NCBI RefSeq assembly: GCF_001894885.1
Contig: NZ_BCXB01000018.1
Location: forward strand, 1 to 64,000
Direction of reading: 5' to 3'
Source of the DNA: Rhodococcus marinonascens NBRC 14363
GTDB lineage: Bacteria; Actinomycetota; Actinomycetes; Mycobacteriales; Mycobacteriaceae
Length of the DNA: 64,000 nt
Each line of letters opens with the position of its first letter. The stretch's first letter is position 1. Below are positions 8,295 through 20,399 of this stretch, piece by piece. Under the pieces are notes generated by a model, which was given only the letters and a program-made list of their open reading frames with translations, had not been told where the DNA came from and did no database searches. The position numbers and the translations under genes were made by a program.

Positions 8295-9176
8295 ATGACC
8301 ACCGCAGCGCTGAGCAAGCAGTACAAGACCGTGAACGGTAAGCAAATGGCCTATCACGACGTCGGAACGGGTGACCCTGTCGTGTTCTTGCACGGCAACC
8401 CGACATCGTCGTATCTCTGGCGCGACATCGTGCCTCACGTGTCCGGGCAGGCTCGGTGCGTCGTGCCCGATCTGATCGGGCAGGGCGACTCAGACAAACT
8501 CGATGACCCGGGAGCCGGCTCCTACACATTCGTCGAGCATCGCGAGTACCTCGACGGTCTACTCGATCAACTCGACCTCGGCGACAGCATCACCCTCGTC
8601 ATCCACGACTGGGGATCGGCACTCGGGTTCGACTGGGCCAACCGCCACCGTGACCGAGTCGCCGGCATCGCGTACATGGAGGCGATCGTTCGCCCCGTGA
8701 CGTGGGAAGAATGGCCGGAGTCAGCGCGCGGGATTTTCGAGGCGCTGCGTTCGGAGGCTGGCGAGGAGATGGTGCTCACGAAGAACCTGTTCGTCGAGGC
8801 GATCCTGCCTGCATCGATCATCCGCACGCTCAGCGACAAGGAGATGAGCGAGTACCGGCGCCCGTTCGCCGACCCGGGTGAGGACCGCCGCCCGACGCTG
8901 ACGTGGCCGCGTCAGATCCCGCTCGAGGGTGAGCCGGCCGACGTGGTCGAGATCGTGCAGTCATACGCCGATTGGTTGTCGACCTCCGAGGTGCCAAAGC
9001 TGTTCATCAATGCCGAGCCGGGCACGACCCTGACCGGACCCCAACGCGAGTTCGCCCGCACCTGGCCGAACCAAACCGAGACGACCGTCGCCGGGATCCA
9101 CTTCATCCAAGAGGACAGCCCACACGAGATTGGCGAGGCCATCGCCGGCTGGCTACCAAGCCTGGGGCGGTCCTGA
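8295..9176 (+). CDS. Haloalkane dehalogenase, LinB/DmbA-like
   Basis: A 293-residue alpha/beta hydrolase that should cleave carbon-halogen bonds by hydrolysis. The catalytic set is visible: nucleophile Asp105 in HDWGSALGF, acid Glu129 in YMEAIV, base His269 in GIHFIQED, and halide-binding Asn35 (HGNPTSS) and Trp106. The segments PTLTWPRQIPLEGEPADVV and PKLFINAEPG resemble LinB and mycobacterial DmbA (Rv2579) more than rhodococcal DhaA. ATG was chosen as start because a promoter -10 box lies seven bases before it. It is the only gene between the tRNA and the second att-like copy, so it may be cargo of a small or decayed insertion. Natural substrate is unknown. Confidence 0.92.
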   Translation: MTTAALSKQYKTVNGKQMAYHDVGTGDPVVFLHGNPTSSYLWRDIVPHVSGQARCVVPDLIGQGDSDKLDDPGAGSYTFVEHREYLDGLLDQLDLGDSITLVIHDWGSALGFDWANRHRDRVAGIAYMEAIVRPVTWEEWPESARGIFEALRSEAGEEMVLTKNLFVEAILPASIIRTLSDKEMSEYRRPFADPGEDRRPTLTWPRQIPLEGEPADVVEIVQSYADWLSTSEVPKLFINAEPGTTLTGPQREFARTWPNQTETTVAGIHFIQEDSPHEIGEAIAGWLPSLGRS

Positions 9177-9349
9177 GTTCGGTGACGTCCGGTTGACTCC
9201 TGGTCGAGGCTTTCGGCGACTGCGAGCGGACAGCGTCAATATCCACCTACGACGTGGTCCGCGTGACGCCGAGGTCGAGGTCGACCACCATTCATAGGAG
9301 CGCACGGTCGAGGCGCATAGGAGTACCGTGACCAATCCCGGCAGGAAAC

Positions 9350-9402
9350 CTTCGTTCGGGGCGAAGAGGTCGCGGGTTCAAATCCCGCCACCCCGACAGT
9401 GT
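9350..9402 (+). repeat. att-like repeat copy 2 (tRNA-Pro 3' fragment)
   Basis: 53 bases match the tRNA-Pro 3' part with two differences, one in the anticodon loop edge and one in the T-stem, where this copy has the fully paired GCGGG. The 5' half of the tRNA is absent, so it is not a gene. It separates the dehalogenase layer from the polyketide synthase layer. Confidence 0.8.
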
Positions 9403-9459
9403 CTGTGAACCTCAAAGGCCCTCTCCGCGATGCGGAGAGGGCCTTTGAGGTTCACAGAC
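9401..9459. terminator. 59-bp perfect palindrome ending the polyketide synthase gene
   Basis: Two perfect 28-base arms enclose the three-base loop GAT. The right arm contains the stop codon of the polyketide synthase gene, and the left arm begins where the att-like copy ends. It should act as a very strong terminator for the leftward synthase transcript. The length and perfection are unusual. Confidence 0.8.
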
Positions 9460-12400
9460 CGCGGTCGATCAGGTCTAGGATTTCCTCGCTGGTCGCCGCA
9501 TGAATCTTATCTACCGCATCGGCATGCGAATCATCGTCGGCACCCACCTCGGCCAACAGTTTCTCCAATCGCTGCGCGATCAAAGACCGAGTCTCGCTGC
9601 TGTCGCCGAGTTGCGCGATCGCCGCGCGAAGCCGGTCGATGTCGGCAAGGGCTACCGAAACCGGATCCGGAGCGAGTTCCGCGCGCAGAAATTCGGCGAC
9701 GGCACGCGAACTCGGATGGTCGAACACTATTGTCGGCGGCAACCGCAGGCCAGTGGCGGCACCGAGATGGTTGCGGAGGGCAACGGCTGCCAGCGAATCG
9801 AAGCCGAGTTCCTTGAACGCCTGGTCTGGGTCAACAGAGTCCGAAGTGGCATAGCCGAGGACGTCGGCGGCTCCAGCCCGTACCAGATCGAGCATCAGGT
9901 GCCGCTGCTCGGGAATCGACCGGTTGGCAAGGCGCTGTGCCCAATCCGTGGGCCCGGACCCGTTCGATCCGATCACCGCAGAGTCCGATCCCGCCGCTCG
10001 TGGGCGCGATTCCCGAATCAGACCACGCAGCGGGGCGGGGACGTAGGGTGCCGCCGGACCGGTGTGGTTGAACCGGGCGGCAGCCACAGCGGGTATACCG
10101 GCGGTCAGCGCGCTGTCGAGGAGAGCCAGGCCGTCGGCTGCGGTCATCGGAACCATTCCGCTGCGGCGCGCTCGGGCGAGATCGATTGCACCGAGGTTGT
10201 CAGTCATGGCGCTCGGCGGCGCCCACATGCCCCACTCGATCGAGAGCGCGGGCAACCCGAGGGCGTGGCGATGATGCGCGAGAGCGTCGAGGAACATGTT
10301 CGCGGCAGCGTAGTTCGCTTGCCCGGGCGCACCGAGGATGCCGGCCAGCGACGAGAACATGACGAATGTCCGCAAATCGCATTTCGCGGTCAGTCGGTGT
10401 AGGTGCCAGGCCGCGTCGACTTTCGGCCGCAGCACCGCGTCGAGACGCTCTGGGGTGAGCGAAGGCACTGTGGCGTCGTCGATCACCCCGGCCGCGTGGA
10501 TCACCGCCGTCAGTGGGTGCTCCGACGGTATCCCGGCCAGCAACGCGGCCACTGCCGACTCGTCGGACGTATCGCAGGCAACGATGCTCACCTCGGCCCC
10601 CATGCCGCCCAGTTCGCGGCGCAATTCGTCGCAGCCCTCGGCGTCGGGTCCGCGCCGACTGGTCAGCAGTAAATGCCGTGCCCCATGCTCGGCCATCAAA
10701 TGGCGAGCCACCAAAGATCCCAAAGTTCCGGTGCCGCCGGTGACGAGAACGGTGCCGCTGGGATCGAATGGTGAACCAGACTGGTCTACCGCACGCAGGC
10801 GTCGCAACCGAGGCGCAAACAACGTGCCGTTCCGCACTGCCAATTGCGTTTCCCCGCTCACCAATGCCGAAGTGATCGCGACTTCCGCATCCGACCCTTC
10901 ATCGAGGTCGATCAGAATAAGCCGGTCCGGATTCTCGTTTTGTGCTGAGCCGACGAGACCCCACACTGCCGCGGCCGCAAGGTCAGCGCGATCGTCCTGA
11001 TCGCGATCGTCCTGATCGCGGTCGTCACTGGTGATCATCGCGTTGCGGGTCACGATCACCAGCGGGCTGCCGGCGAGATCGTCTTCGAGCCACTTCTGCA
11101 GCAGGCTCAGCACCCGAGCACACAGTTCGTGGGTCGCTTCCGGACCGTGGTCGCCCTGGGAGCCACACCCGACCAGTACCGTCCAAGGGCGTCGGTCATC
11201 TTCGTCCGGCATGGACTCCATCGCGGTTCGCAATGCTGCCACGCCGGGATAGCTCGGGAAGGTCGAACCAATACCTGGGTCGCCAAACCCCTCTGCACCC
11301 AACCCTTCAGCACCGAGAACGACCATCGGACCGAGCGCCTGCCCGGATTCTTCGACGTCGACCCGAACCCAGGACAGCCGATGCAGTTGTTGAGCGGCGC
11401 AGCGGCCCGCGCCGTCCCCGTCAGTCGCCCGCGGCGCAACCCGGAGCGCATCAACGGTCAGCACCGGCTTACCTTCTGGGTCTACGGCGACAACGCGATA
11501 CCGCCCGTTCTCGTTAGTGTCGAATCGCACCGACACCGTCTCCGCGCCGACGGTGTGCAGGTGGATTCCCGACCAGACCAGCGGCCAGCCGTCCCACCCG
11601 AGGATGGGCTCGAGCGCCGCCTGCAGCAGTACCGGATGGATGCCGAAACCGCTTGTGTCGATACTATCTTCGAGGCTCACTTCGACCTCGATGCCTTCTT
11701 CGAGGCTCACTTCGACCTCGATGCCTTCTTCGACGCTCACTTCGGCGTCGCCCGAGACCTGTTGCGGTACCTCTGCGGCAACGCTGACGACGTCGTCGAT
11801 CGTCGCCGAAGCGTTTCGAACCCAGCTATCCGAGCTGTCGTCCTCACCCAGGTTCGACGAGATGGTGACGGTGCGATCGCCGATGTTGCTCGCCGGCGAC
11901 ACCCGCAAGCGAATCAGTGCCACCCCCGACGACGGGAGGATCAGTGGGTGAGTCAGGGTGAGTTCCTGAATGTGGTCGAGACCCACTTGGTGGGCTACGT
12001 GCAATGTGAGTTCGACCAGCACCGCGGGCGACAGTGTCTGAACATCATCGGTCGAGGACGAGTCTCCGTCATCGACCCGCGGTGTCACGAGCCATGAATC
12101 CCGCTGAAGCGACAACTGTCCGGTGAACAACGTCGAGTCGTCATCGAGTTTCACCACTGCGCCGAGCAGCGGATGATTCGCTGCGCTCAGCCCCAGTTCC
12201 GTCGGATCGCCGGCATTTCGCATGGGCTCCGACGGCCAGAAGGAATGGCGCTGGAATGCGTAGGTAGGCAGGTCCACCCGGCGACGACCGGGCAGCACCC
12301 GATCCCAGTCGATCGCCCCACCCCGCACATAGGCGGCAGCGACCGACTCGATGATCCCGTGCGCCTCGCCTCCGCGTCCGGGCAAGGTAGCGATCGTGTC

Positions 12401-15400
12401 CGGGACCAACTCGGCAGCGTATGCGGCCAGGGCTGCACCGGGACCGACTTCGATGAAGCGGGTGACGCCGAGTTCCTCGAGGGCGCGAATGCCGTCATGA
12501 AAGCGCACCGGTTGCCGGATGTGCTCTGCCCAGTAATCCGGGGACATGAGTTCATCGGCGGTGGCGACGCGCCCGGTGACGTTGGAGGCGACCGGAACCT
12601 TCGGCGGTTGCGCGGTCAGCCTTGACACAACCGTGGTGAACTCGTCGAGGATGGGCTCCATCAGTGTGGAATGGAAAGCCCGTGTGACCCGCAGGCTCGT
12701 GGTTTTGATGCCCGCGCCCGCCAACTCGGATGCGACGGCTTGCACGTCGTCTTCGCCACCCGCGAGGACCACCGATTCGGCACCGTTGACCGCCGCGAGA
12801 TCGAGTCGGCCGTCGATCCGCGCCATGACGTCCTCCGCGCGTGCCCGTACGGCGATCATCAGACCCGGTTCGGTCGACTGCATCAACCGTCCGCGCTCAC
12901 CCACCAGCGCTGCGGCATCGGGCAGACTGAACACCCCCGCGACATGTGCAGCGGTGATCTCTCCGATCGAATGGCCGATCAGGTAGTCGGGGGCGATGCC
13001 CCAATCCCGCAGCAGACGATAGAGCGCGACCTCGACGGCAAACAACGCCGGTTGGGTGTATTCGGTGCTGTCGAGCTTCGCATCACCGCCATCAGCGTCG
13101 TTCCAGATTACTTGCTGCACTGGGCTTTCCACATGCTCGTCGAGTGCGGCACACACTTCGTCCAGAGCGTCGGCGAACACGGGATAGGCGTCGTAGAGGC
13201 CGCGGCCCATCCCGATCCGTTGTGCACCTTGGCCGGTGAACATGAATGCCGTCTTACCGCGGACACTCGTCCCGGCGATGACGTTGCCGCCCGATCGGCC
13301 CAGGGCAATACGAGCGAGGCCCTCGCGCAGGTCGGCCAAAGTCTCTCCTATTACCGCGGCGCGATGCGGGAAGTCGGATCGGGTGGTGGCCAGTGAGTAT
13401 GCGAGATCGGCCGGATCCGGAAGATCTGTCTCGCTATTCTCGAGGAACTCCTCCAACCGTGAAGCCTGCGCACGCAACGCATCAGCGGATTTTCCAGAGA
13501 TCACCCAGACCAGCGGTGATGCCAACGGCGGTAAGACGTTCGGCACTGCTTCGGTGGGTGGCTCTTCCAGGATCATGTGTGCATTCGTGCCGCTGATACC
13601 GAACGACGAGACGGCCGCTCGACGAGCTCGTCCCGTCTCCGGCCAGGCAACCGATTCTGCAAGCAGAGAAACCCCGCCCGCAGTCCAATCAACGTGCCGG
13701 GTCGGGGCGTCACCGTGCAGGCTCGGCGGCAGCACCCCGTGCCGCATCGCCATCACCATCTTGATTACGCCGGCCACCCCCGCCGCCGCTTGAGAATGCC
13801 CGATGTTCGACTTGACCGAACCGAGCCATAGCGGCCAACTCTCCCTATTTTGGCCATAAGTGGCCAATAGCGCCTGTGCCTCGATCGGATCACCCAGCGT
13901 AGTTCCGGTGCCGTGTGCTTCCACTGCGTCGATGTCGGTAGTGCCGAGCGCGGCATTGGCCAGCGCTTGGCGGATCACCCGCTCCTGAGACGGCCCGTTC
14001 GGGGCGGTCAATCCGTTGGAGGCCCCGTCCTGGTTGACCGCCGATCCGCGGATTATCGCCAGCACACGGTGACCATTGCGTTTGGCGTCACTGAGCCGCT
14101 CCAGCACCACCATTCCGGAGCCCTCGCTGAGCCCGGTGCCGTCTGCCCGGTCGGAGAACGGCTTGCACCGTCCGTCCGCGGCAAGGCCGCGCTGGCGGCT
14201 GAATTCGATCAGCACACCGGGTGTGGACATCACCGTCGCTCCGCCGGCCAGCGCGAGCGGACATTCACCGTCGCGCAGCGCCTGTGCAGCAAGATGCATG
14301 GCCACCAGCGACGACGAGCAGGCCGTGTCGACGGTGACTGCGGGACCGGTGAAGCCGAGAGAGTAAGAGATCCGGCCGGAGGCCACGCTATTGCTGGTCC
14401 CTGTCATCAGATAGCCCTCGGCGTCGATATTTCGCTGAGCCATCAAATGGAAACCGTAATCGCCACCCATCAGCCCGATGTACACGCCTGTACCGGTGAG
14501 ATCGGGTGAATTCGGCTGGATCCCCGCCTGCTCCAAGGCCTCCCAAGCGCTCTCCAGAAGCAGCCGGTGCTGCGGGTCCATGGCGATCGCTTCACGTGGG
14601 CCGATGCCGAAGAACGCGGCATCGAATTCGTCGGCGTCGTAGAGGAAGCCCCCTTCGCTCATGTACGTCGTGCCACTGCGGTCTGGGTCGGGGTCGTACA
14701 CGTCGTCGAGATTCCAGCCTCGGTTGTCGGGGTACGCACCCGCGGCGTTGCGTCCATCGCGGACCAGTCGCCACAGGTCGTCCGGGGAATACACCTTGCC
14801 GGGGTATCTGCAGGACATCCCTACGATCACGATCGGGTCGTCGTCATCCCGAGTACGGGCAGGGCGGGTCGGCTGCGGAATCGTACTGCTGCCGAGTAGG
14901 CGAGCTACCAGTTCCCGGGTGAGCGCATCTGCGGTGGGATGATCGAAAACAACTGTCGCAGATAAACTTACGCCAGTAGCGGTCGCCAGCTGATTCCGCA
15001 ACTGAACGGCGGTGAGCGAGTCGAAGCCGAGTTGCTTGAAGGCGCGCTCCGGGTCGATCGCCTCTTTTCCGTCGTGGCCGAGTACTGCGGCCACGTGAGT
15101 GGTGACAATGTCCAGCACTCGGCTGTGCCGCTCCCCGGGATCCAGTGACCGCAACTCGTCGGCAAGGCCGGTAGGTGAATCGGCGACAGCGGCGCGACGA
15201 TGACGGATGCCGAGGACTCGGCGCAGGATTTGCGGTACCGACTCACCATCCGTTCGAGAGGCACGCATCGAGAGTCGTATCGGCACGATCAATGGTCGGT
15301 TCAAAACCATCGCCGCATCGAACAGCGCCGGCCCTGACTCCGGGCTGATGGTATCGATACCGTTACGCTGCAACCGATCAAGGTCGGCCGCATTCAGATG

Positions 15401-18400
15401 GGACGTCATCCCGCTGGGTCGGTCCCACAACCCCCACGCCATGGAGATAGCCGGCAACCCGCGGATCCGGCGGTGCTGCGCGAGTGCGTCGAGGAAAACA
15501 TTCGCCGCCGCATAGTTTGCCTGGCCGGCACCGCCGAGCACCCCCGCCGCGGAGGAAAACAGCACGAACGCCGACAAGTCGCGGTCGCTCGTGAGTTCAT
15601 GCAGATGCCAGGCACCGTCCACCTTGGGGCGAAGGACGGCGTGCAACTGGTCCTGGCTCAAGGTAGCGGCGGTGCCATCGTCGAGCACCCCGGCGGCGTG
15701 GATCACGCCGGACAGGTCGGGAATGTCGGCAAGCAGAGCAGCGACCGCTGCGCGATCGGCCACGTCGCAGGCGGCAGTCCTGACCTCGACCCCTGCCCCT
15801 GCCTCGATGAAATCGGCTCGCAATTCGGCCGCACTTTCGGCATCGAGCACGTGTCGGCCCGTCAGCACCACCCGGCGCACCCCGTACCGCGCCACGAGGT
15901 GGTGGGCGATCAGCCTGCCGATGGTACCCGTGCCCCCGGTAATCATGACCGTGCCATTCGGACCGAAGGGGGCCGGGCCCTCTTCGGGTGCAGCCTTGGC
16001 CGGTGTTACCGCAGCGAGCATGGGCGCCAGCAGTTCACCTCCTCGGATCGCCAATTGAGGTTCCTTGCAGGCCAATGCCATTGCCGGCAACGCAGGATCT
16101 GGCAGTTCACCGGCCGGCACGTCGAGGTCCACCAGCGTGATGCGATCCGGATGCTCGTTCTGCACGGCACTGATCAGCCCCCACGCGGGCGCGGCAGACA
16201 CGTCGTCAATCGATTCGTCATCGCGGACCGCCACCGCGAGCCTGGTGGTGACCACAAGGCGGGTCTCGGCCAGGCTGTCGTCGCGGAGCCAGGACTGGAT
16301 CGCCTGCAACGCCACCTGCGCGGCAGCGTGTGCCCGAGTCGGCATGTCCGATTCATGGCCCGGTTCGAGATCCAGCCACAGCACCCGACCTGTGTGATCA
16401 ACGCCGGCGAGCGCCTCGTCGAGCGGCATCAGGTCCGCCGAGGCCGTGGTGGACGCGGCAGTTGGCATCCATTCCACGCGGTAGAGGCTGTTGCCGACCC
16501 CGGCAGCCGAGACGTCCGTATCCCCGAGCAGTCGCAGCGCCAGCGAATCCGCGGTCAACACCGGTTTGCCGACCGCGTCGTACGCAGATACCCGGTACCG
16601 CTCTGCCCCGGTCATGGTGATGCGCACACGCAAGTCGGTTGCGCCCACGGCGTGCAGTTGCACGTTGTCCCAGGCAAACGGCAACCGAATGTCGCGGGCG
16701 CCAGTCGCTGCGGCTCCGAGCGCAATCACGTGCAGCGCCGCGTCGAGCACCGCCGGGTGGATCCCATACCCGGCGACCGCCGCAGCCGGGTCTTCGCCGC
16801 TGAGCCGGACCTCGCCGTACAACTCATCACCGCGGCGCCACGCTGCCCGCAGGCCCCGGAAGGTCGGGCCGTACCCGTAGCCGACCTCGTCGAGCAGCCC
16901 ATAAAGACCGCTGACGTCAATCGGCGTGGCATCGGCTGGCGGCCACTGCTGTTCGGGGGAGTCGTCGGTTTCCGCGGCGGCGGTGAGCGTGCCGCTGGCG
17001 TGCCGGGTCCACGGAGCTTCCTGTGGGGCATCCGCGGCCCTCGAGTGCACCGCCACTGTGGACCGGCCGGCTTCGCTGTCGGCGAGCACGCTCACCTGTA
17101 TGGCGACCTCACCCTCCGCGGGAATCATCAAGGGTGCCTCGATGGCAAGTTCCTCGATTCGGCCGCACGCGACGCGGTTCCCCGCGTGCAGAGCCAACTC
17201 CACGAAAGCCGTGCCGGGCAATATGACGGTGTCGCTCACAGCGTGGTCGGTCAGCCATGGAAAACGTTGTGGAGAAATCAATCCCGTGAAGACCGCACCG
17301 CGGCCATCGCCGAGTTCGACAGACGCGGCAAGCATCGGGTGTCCACCCGTTTCCATACCCGTCGACCCGAAGTCGCCCTGCGGCGCGGGACTGTCCAACC
17401 AGTAGCGGCGGTGCTGAAAGGCATACGTAGGCAGGTCCACCCACGGCTGTCGCTCGTCGCGTCGAGCCCAGCTCACCCGGTCCCACTCGATGTCTAGTCC
17501 GTGTACCCGCGCCTCGGCGAGTGCGGCGGTGAACTGACGGAGGCCTGCACGGTCGCGCCGGATGGTGCCGATGACCCGGCCGGCAATGCCCGCCGTATCA
17601 AGGGTTTCCTGCATCGGCACGGTCAGTACAGGATGGCTACACGACTCTACGAACAATCGATACCCATCCGCAGCCAGCGATCTCGTCGCTTCCTCGAACC
17701 GAACCGGGCGGCGCAGATTCCGGTACCAATAGTCCGCGTCGAGTGCGGTGCCCTCCAGCGCGCCACCGGTCACCGCCGAGTAGAACGGAATCCGCGACCG
17801 GCGGGGGGTTATCGAAGCAAGTGCGTCGAGAATCGGCTCACGCAGGACTGAGACATCCGCGCAGTGCGAGGCGTATTCCACGGCGATCCGCCTGGCCTGG
17901 GCGCCGTCGCCTTGCCACTGTTCGACCAGAACATCAAGGGCATCGTCGGGGCCGGATATCACCGTCGCGGACGGTCCATTGACCGCCGCCACGTCGACGG
18001 TGCCGGCCCAGGGTTTGATCTTCGCCCGCACGACGTCCGCCGGCAGTGCCACCGAGGCCATCCCTCCGCCACGCGGGGCCGATGCGACGATGACCCTGCT
18101 GCGTTCCGCGACGACCAGTGCCGCGTCGGAAAGGCTCAGCGCACCGGATATGTAGGCGGCGGCAATCTCACCCTGCGAATGTCCGACCACAGCAGCTGGT
18201 TCGACGCCGTGCGCGCGCCACAGCCCCGCGAGACCAACCATCACCGCGAACAGCGCCGGTTGCACTACGTCGGCCCGGTCCAGCGATGCCGGATCGGGAT
18301 CACGCAGCACATCGAGCAGCGAGAACGTCGTGTACGGGGCCAGCGCGTCGGCGCACTCCTGCACGGCGTCGGCGAACGCCGGCGACGAATCCAGTAACTC

Positions 18401-20173
18401 GGCGGCCATACCCACCCATTGCGAACCCTGTCCAGGGAAGACGAACACCGGCCGGTCCCCGGCTTCCAACGCCACGCCGGTGACCACGTCGGGGCTCGGC
18501 GCGCCTCGGCTGAGCGCGTCGAGGCCGGCCAGTAGGCGCTGAGGCTCTGCACCGATCACGGCGGCGCGGTGGTCGAAGGTGGCACGCGAACCCAGCAGCG
18601 CCCTGGCCACCGCAGCGGGCGGCAGCTCGGGGTGGTCGGCGGCGTACTCGCGTAGCCGCTCAGCCTGGGAGCGCAGCGCGGGTTCGGTCTGGCCCGAAAC
18701 GAACCAGGCCAAGACTTCGCCTGATCGGGAGCCCGGCTCGGGAGATCGCGGCTCGGGAGATGGCGGATCGTACTGCGACTCGACCGGTAGGAACTGTTCC
18801 AGAACGACATGAGCGTTGGTGCCACTGATGCCGAACGACGAGACCGCCGCCCGGCGGGGCCGATCGGCTTCCGGCCAATCCCGATTTTCGGTCAGCAAGG
18901 ACACCGACCCCGTGGACCAGTCGACGTGCGGCGTCGGCTGGTCGACGTGCAGTGTCTTCGGTAGGACGCCGTGCCGCATCGCCATGATCATCTTGATCAC
19001 GCCGGCAACGCCGGCGGCCGCCTGGGTGTGCCCGAGATTCGACTTCACCGAGCCGAGCCACAGCGGCCGGTCGGCGGGGCGATCACGACCGTAGCCGGCC
19101 AACAATGCGGACGCCTCGATCGGATCGCCCAATTTTGTGCCGGTGCCGTGCGCCTCGACCGCGTCGACGTCGGCCGGATCCAGCCCGGCGCTGGCCAGCG
19201 CCTGCCGTATCACGCGCTCCTGGGCCTGTTTGTTCGGAGCGGTCAGGCCGTTGCTGGCGCCATCCTGATTCACCGCACTGCCTCGGATGACTGCCAATAT
19301 CCGGCGACCCTTCCGCTCTGCCTCGGAAAGGCGCTCCAGCGCGAGTATCCCCACGCCTTCGCCCCATGCGGTGCCGTCGGCAGCGGCGGAGAATGCCTTG
19401 CACCGCCCGTCTCGGGCCAGTCCACGCTGACGACTGAACTCTACGAACACCGCGGGGGTCGACATGACGGTCGCCCCGCCGGCCAGTGCCATCTCGCACT
19501 CACCGCTGCGGAGCGCTTGCATGGCGAGGTGGATGGAGACCAACGACGACGAGCACGCGGTGTCAACGGTGATCGCGGGGCCAGACAGGCCGAAGCTGTA
19601 TGCCACTCGCCCGGAGGCGACGCTCATGGCGTTGCCGGTGATGAAGTAACCCTCTAGGTCTTCGGGCGGCAGTCCACCGGCCCGCGCCGCGTAGTCGATA
19701 CCGGACAGCCCGGTGAAGACGCCGACCTGGCTGCCATGCACCGACCGCGGATCGATGCCCGCATTTTCGAAGGTCTCCCAGCTCGTTTCGAGTAGAAGTC
19801 GCTGCTGTGGGTCCATGGCCAGCGCTTCACGCGGAGAGATCCCGAAGACTTCCGGATCGAACGCCGCCGGATCGTCGAGAAAGCTGCCCTGCACCGTGTA
19901 GGTCTTGCCGGCCTGCTCGGCCTTCGGATCGTAGAGTTCCGCGAGCCCCCAACCCCGGTCCTCGGGAAACTCTGCTACAGTTTCTGAACCCGATTCCACC
20001 AAACTCCACAAGTCCTGCGGCGACCGCACCCCGCCAGGGAACCTGCAACCCATCCCTATGACGGCGATCGGTTCGCGGCTCACTCCCTCGGCCTCGCGGA
20101 GTTGCTCTCGGGCCTGGTAGAGGTCTGCGGTCACTCGTTTCAGGTAGTCGAGGAGCTTCGCCTGATCGGCCAT
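9452..20173 (-). CDS. Two-module type I polyketide synthase
   Basis: A 3573-residue modular polyketide synthase; the start is the ATG before [14 protein letters not shown], with GGGAG ten bases upstream. Residues 1-30 look like an N-terminal docking helix. Module 1: KS (Cys207 in [10 protein letters not shown]), AT (Ser666 in GHSQGE; DVVQ and YASH mark methylmalonyl-CoA), DH (His977, Asp1144), KR (Tyr1554; LDD motif, B-type), ACP (Ser1719). Module 2: KS (Cys1952), AT (Ser2402 in GHSIGE; AFHS marks malonyl-CoA), a degenerate DH (about 2665-2900), KR (from about 3140; IDD, B-type), ACP (Ser3460). The end [11 protein letters not shown] resembles a C-terminal docking domain. There is no loading domain, enoylreductase or thioesterase. 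Expected chemistry is a 2-methyl-enoyl step followed by a beta-hydroxy step, handed to a partner not found here. It lies between tRNA-derived repeats. Confidence 0.95.
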   Translation of the reverse strand: MADQAKLLDYLKRVTADLYQAREQLREAEGVSREPIAVIGMGCRFPGGVRSPQDLWSLVESGSETVAEFPEDRGWGLAELYDPKAEQAGKTYTVQGSFLDDPAAFDPEVFGISPREALAMDPQQRLLLETSWETFENAGIDPRSVHGSQVGVFTGLSGIDYAARAGGLPPEDLEGYFITGNAMSVASGRVAYSFGLSGPAITVDTACSSSLVSIHLAMQALRSGECEMALAGGATVMSTPAVFVEFSRQRGLARDGRCKAFSAAADGTAWGEGVGILALERLSEAERKGRRILAVIRGSAVNQDGASNGLTAPNKQAQERVIRQALASAGLDPADVDAVEAHGTGTKLGDPIEASALLAGYGRDRPADRPLWLGSVKSNLGHTQAAAGVAGVIKMIMAMRHGVLPKTLHVDQPTPHVDWSTGSVSLLTENRDWPEADRPRRAAVSSFGISGTNAHVVLEQFLPVESQYDPPSPEPRSPEPGSRSGEVLAWFVSGQTEPALRSQAERLREYAADHPELPPAAVARALLGSRATFDHRAAVIGAEPQRLLAGLDALSRGAPSPDVVTGVALEAGDRPVFVFPGQGSQWVGMAAELLDSSPAFADAVQECADALAPYTTFSLLDVLRDPDPASLDRADVVQPALFAVMVGLAGLWRAHGVEPAAVVGHSQGEIAAAYISGALSLSDAALVVAERSRVIVASAPRGGGMASVALPADVVRAKIKPWAGTVDVAAVNGPSATVISGPDDALDVLVEQWQGDGAQARRIAVEYASHCADVSVLREPILDALASITPRRSRIPFYSAVTGGALEGTALDADYWYRNLRRPVRFEEATRSLAADGYRLFVESCSHPVLTVPMQETLDTAGIAGRVIGTIRRDRAGLRQFTAALAEARVHGLDIEWDRVSWARRDERQPWVDLPTYAFQHRRYWLDSPAPQGDFGSTGMETGGHPMLAASVELGDGRGAVFTGLISPQRFPWLTDHAVSDTVILPGTAFVELALHAGNRVACGRIEELAIEAPLMIPAEGEVAIQVSVLADSEAGRSTVAVHSRAADAPQEAPWTRHASGTLTAAAETDDSPEQQWPPADATPIDVSGLYGLLDEVGYGYGPTFRGLRAAWRRGDELYGEVRLSGEDPAAAVAGYGIHPAVLDAALHVIALGAAATGARDIRLPFAWDNVQLHAVGATDLRVRITMTGAERYRVSAYDAVGKPVLTADSLALRLLGDTDVSAAGVGNSLYRVEWMPTAASTTASADLMPLDEALAGVDHTGRVLWLDLEPGHESDMPTRAHAAAQVALQAIQSWLRDDSLAETRLVVTTRLAVAVRDDESIDDVSAAPAWGLISAVQNEHPDRITLVDLDVPAGELPDPALPAMALACKEPQLAIRGGELLAPMLAAVTPAKAAPEEGPAPFGPNGTVMITGGTGTIGRLIAHHLVARYGVRRVVLTGRHVLDAESAAELRADFIEAGAGVEVRTAACDVADRAAVAALLADIPDLSGVIHAAGVLDDGTAATLSQDQLHAVLRPKVDGAWHLHELTSDRDLSAFVLFSSAAGVLGGAGQANYAAANVFLDALAQHRRIRGLPAISMAWGLWDRPSGMTSHLNAADLDRLQRNGIDTISPESGPALFDAAMVLNRPLIVPIRLSMRASRTDGESVPQILRRVLGIRHRRAAVADSPTGLADELRSLDPGERHSRVLDIVTTHVAAVLGHDGKEAIDPERAFKQLGFDSLTAVQLRNQLATATGVSLSATVVFDHPTADALTRELVARLLGSSTIPQPTRPARTRDDDDPIVIVGMSCRYPGKVYSPDDLWRLVRDGRNAAGAYPDNRGWNLDDVYDPDPDRSGTTYMSEGGFLYDADEFDAAFFGIGPREAIAMDPQHRLLLESAWEALEQAGIQPNSPDLTGTGVYIGLMGGDYGFHLMAQRNIDAEGYLMTGTSNSVASGRISYSLGFTGPAVTVDTACSSSLVAMHLAAQALRDGECPLALAGGATVMSTPGVLIEFSRQRGLAADGRCKPFSDRADGTGLSEGSGMVVLERLSDAKRNGHRVLAIIRGSAVNQDGASNGLTAPNGPSQERVIRQALANAALGTTDIDAVEAHGTGTTLGDPIEAQALLATYGQNRESWPLWLGSVKSNIGHSQAAAGVAGVIKMVMAMRHGVLPPSLHGDAPTRHVDWTAGGVSLLAESVAWPETGRARRAAVSSFGISGTNAHMILEEPPTEAVPNVLPPLASPLVWVISGKSADALRAQASRLEEFLENSETDLPDPADLAYSLATTRSDFPHRAAVIGETLADLREGLARIALGRSGGNVIAGTSVRGKTAFMFTGQGAQRIGMGRGLYDAYPVFADALDEVCAALDEHVESPVQQVIWNDADGGDAKLDSTEYTQPALFAVEVALYRLLRDWGIAPDYLIGHSIGEITAAHVAGVFSLPDAAALVGERGRLMQSTEPGLMIAVRARAEDVMARIDGRLDLAAVNGAESVVLAGGEDDVQAVASELAGAGIKTTSLRVTRAFHSTLMEPILDEFTTVVSRLTAQPPKVPVASNVTGRVATADELMSPDYWAEHIRQPVRFHDGIRALEELGVTRFIEVGPGAALAAYAAELVPDTIATLPGRGGEAHGIIESVAAAYVRGGAIDWDRVLPGRRRVDLPTYAFQRHSFWPSEPMRNAGDPTELGLSAANHPLLGAVVKLDDDSTLFTGQLSLQRDSWLVTPRVDDGDSSSTDDVQTLSPAVLVELTLHVAHQVGLDHIQELTLTHPLILPSSGVALIRLRVSPASNIGDRTVTISSNLGEDDSSDSWVRNASATIDDVVSVAAEVPQQVSGDAEVSVEEGIEVEVSLEEGIEVEVSLEDSIDTSGFGIHPVLLQAALEPILGWDGWPLVWSGIHLHTVGAETVSVRFDTNENGRYRVVAVDPEGKPVLTVDALRVAPRATDGDGAGRCAAQQLHRLSWVRVDVEESGQALGPMVVLGAEGLGAEGFGDPGIGSTFPSYPGVAALRTAMESMPDEDDRRPWTVLVGCGSQGDHGPEATHELCARVLSLLQKWLEDDLAGSPLVIVTRNAMITSDDRDQDDRDQDDRADLAAAAVWGLVGSAQNENPDRLILIDLDEGSDAEVAITSALVSGETQLAVRNGTLFAPRLRRLRAVDQSGSPFDPSGTVLVTGGTGTLGSLVARHLMAEHGARHLLLTSRRGPDAEGCDELRRELGGMGAEVSIVACDTSDESAVAALLAGIPSEHPLTAVIHAAGVIDDATVPSLTPERLDAVLRPKVDAAWHLHRLTAKCDLRTFVMFSSLAGILGAPGQANYAAANMFLDALAHHRHALGLPALSIEWGMWAPPSAMTDNLGAIDLARARRSGMVPMTAADGLALLDSALTAGIPAVAAARFNHTGPAAPYVPAPLRGLIRESRPRAAGSDSAVIGSNGSGPTDWAQRLANRSIPEQRHLMLDLVRAGAADVLGYATSDSVDPDQAFKELGFDSLAAVALRNHLGAATGLRLPPTIVFDHPSSRAVAEFLRAELAPDPVSVALADIDRLRAAIAQLGDSSETRSLIAQRLEKLLAEVGADDDSHADAVDKIHAATSEEILDLIDRGL
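11669..11755. repeat. 30-bp tandem repeat inside the second DH domain
   Basis: Three 30-base units encode the acidic decapeptide copies [20 protein letters not shown] and [10 protein letters not shown], in frame. They lie where the linker between the two hot-dog halves of a DH domain should be, in a domain that has also lost its catalytic residues. Confidence 0.8.
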
Positions 20174-20337
20174 TCGAGACCAGCTCCCATCCGCAATCCG
20201 CCTTGCCAGCGTAGAAACCTCGATTGTATCCGCGACCACCACTCGGACGCATCGGTCAGCACCGTCGGTGGGAGCGCCTCGATCACGGCGTCCCACAGTT
20301 CGGCCGTGATACGGCTACCGCCCGAAGCAAGAGAAGG

Positions 20338-20386
20338 CTTCGTTCAGGACGAAGAGGTCGCGGGTTCACATCGCGCCACCCCGACA
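20338..20386 (+). repeat. att-like repeat copy 3 (tRNA-Pro 3' fragment)
   Basis: About 49 bases match the tRNA-Pro 3' part, with four differences up to the end of the acceptor stem and more beyond. It keeps the GCGGG T-stem arm seen in copy 2. It lies upstream of the polyketide synthase gene and directly beside the integrase remnant. Confidence 0.75.
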
Positions 20387-20399
20387 ACGTGAGAGCAGG

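Noticed and set aside
9500-10402. Other long plus-strand frames opposite the synthase, such as a 300-codon one
   Set aside because: Same cause: antisense of KR and ACP codons with strong third-position GC.
15398-17497. A 699-codon plus-strand frame inside the polyketide synthase
   Set aside because: It is the antisense shadow of the AT/DH/KR region; high GC keeps it open. It has no recognisable domain and no start signal.
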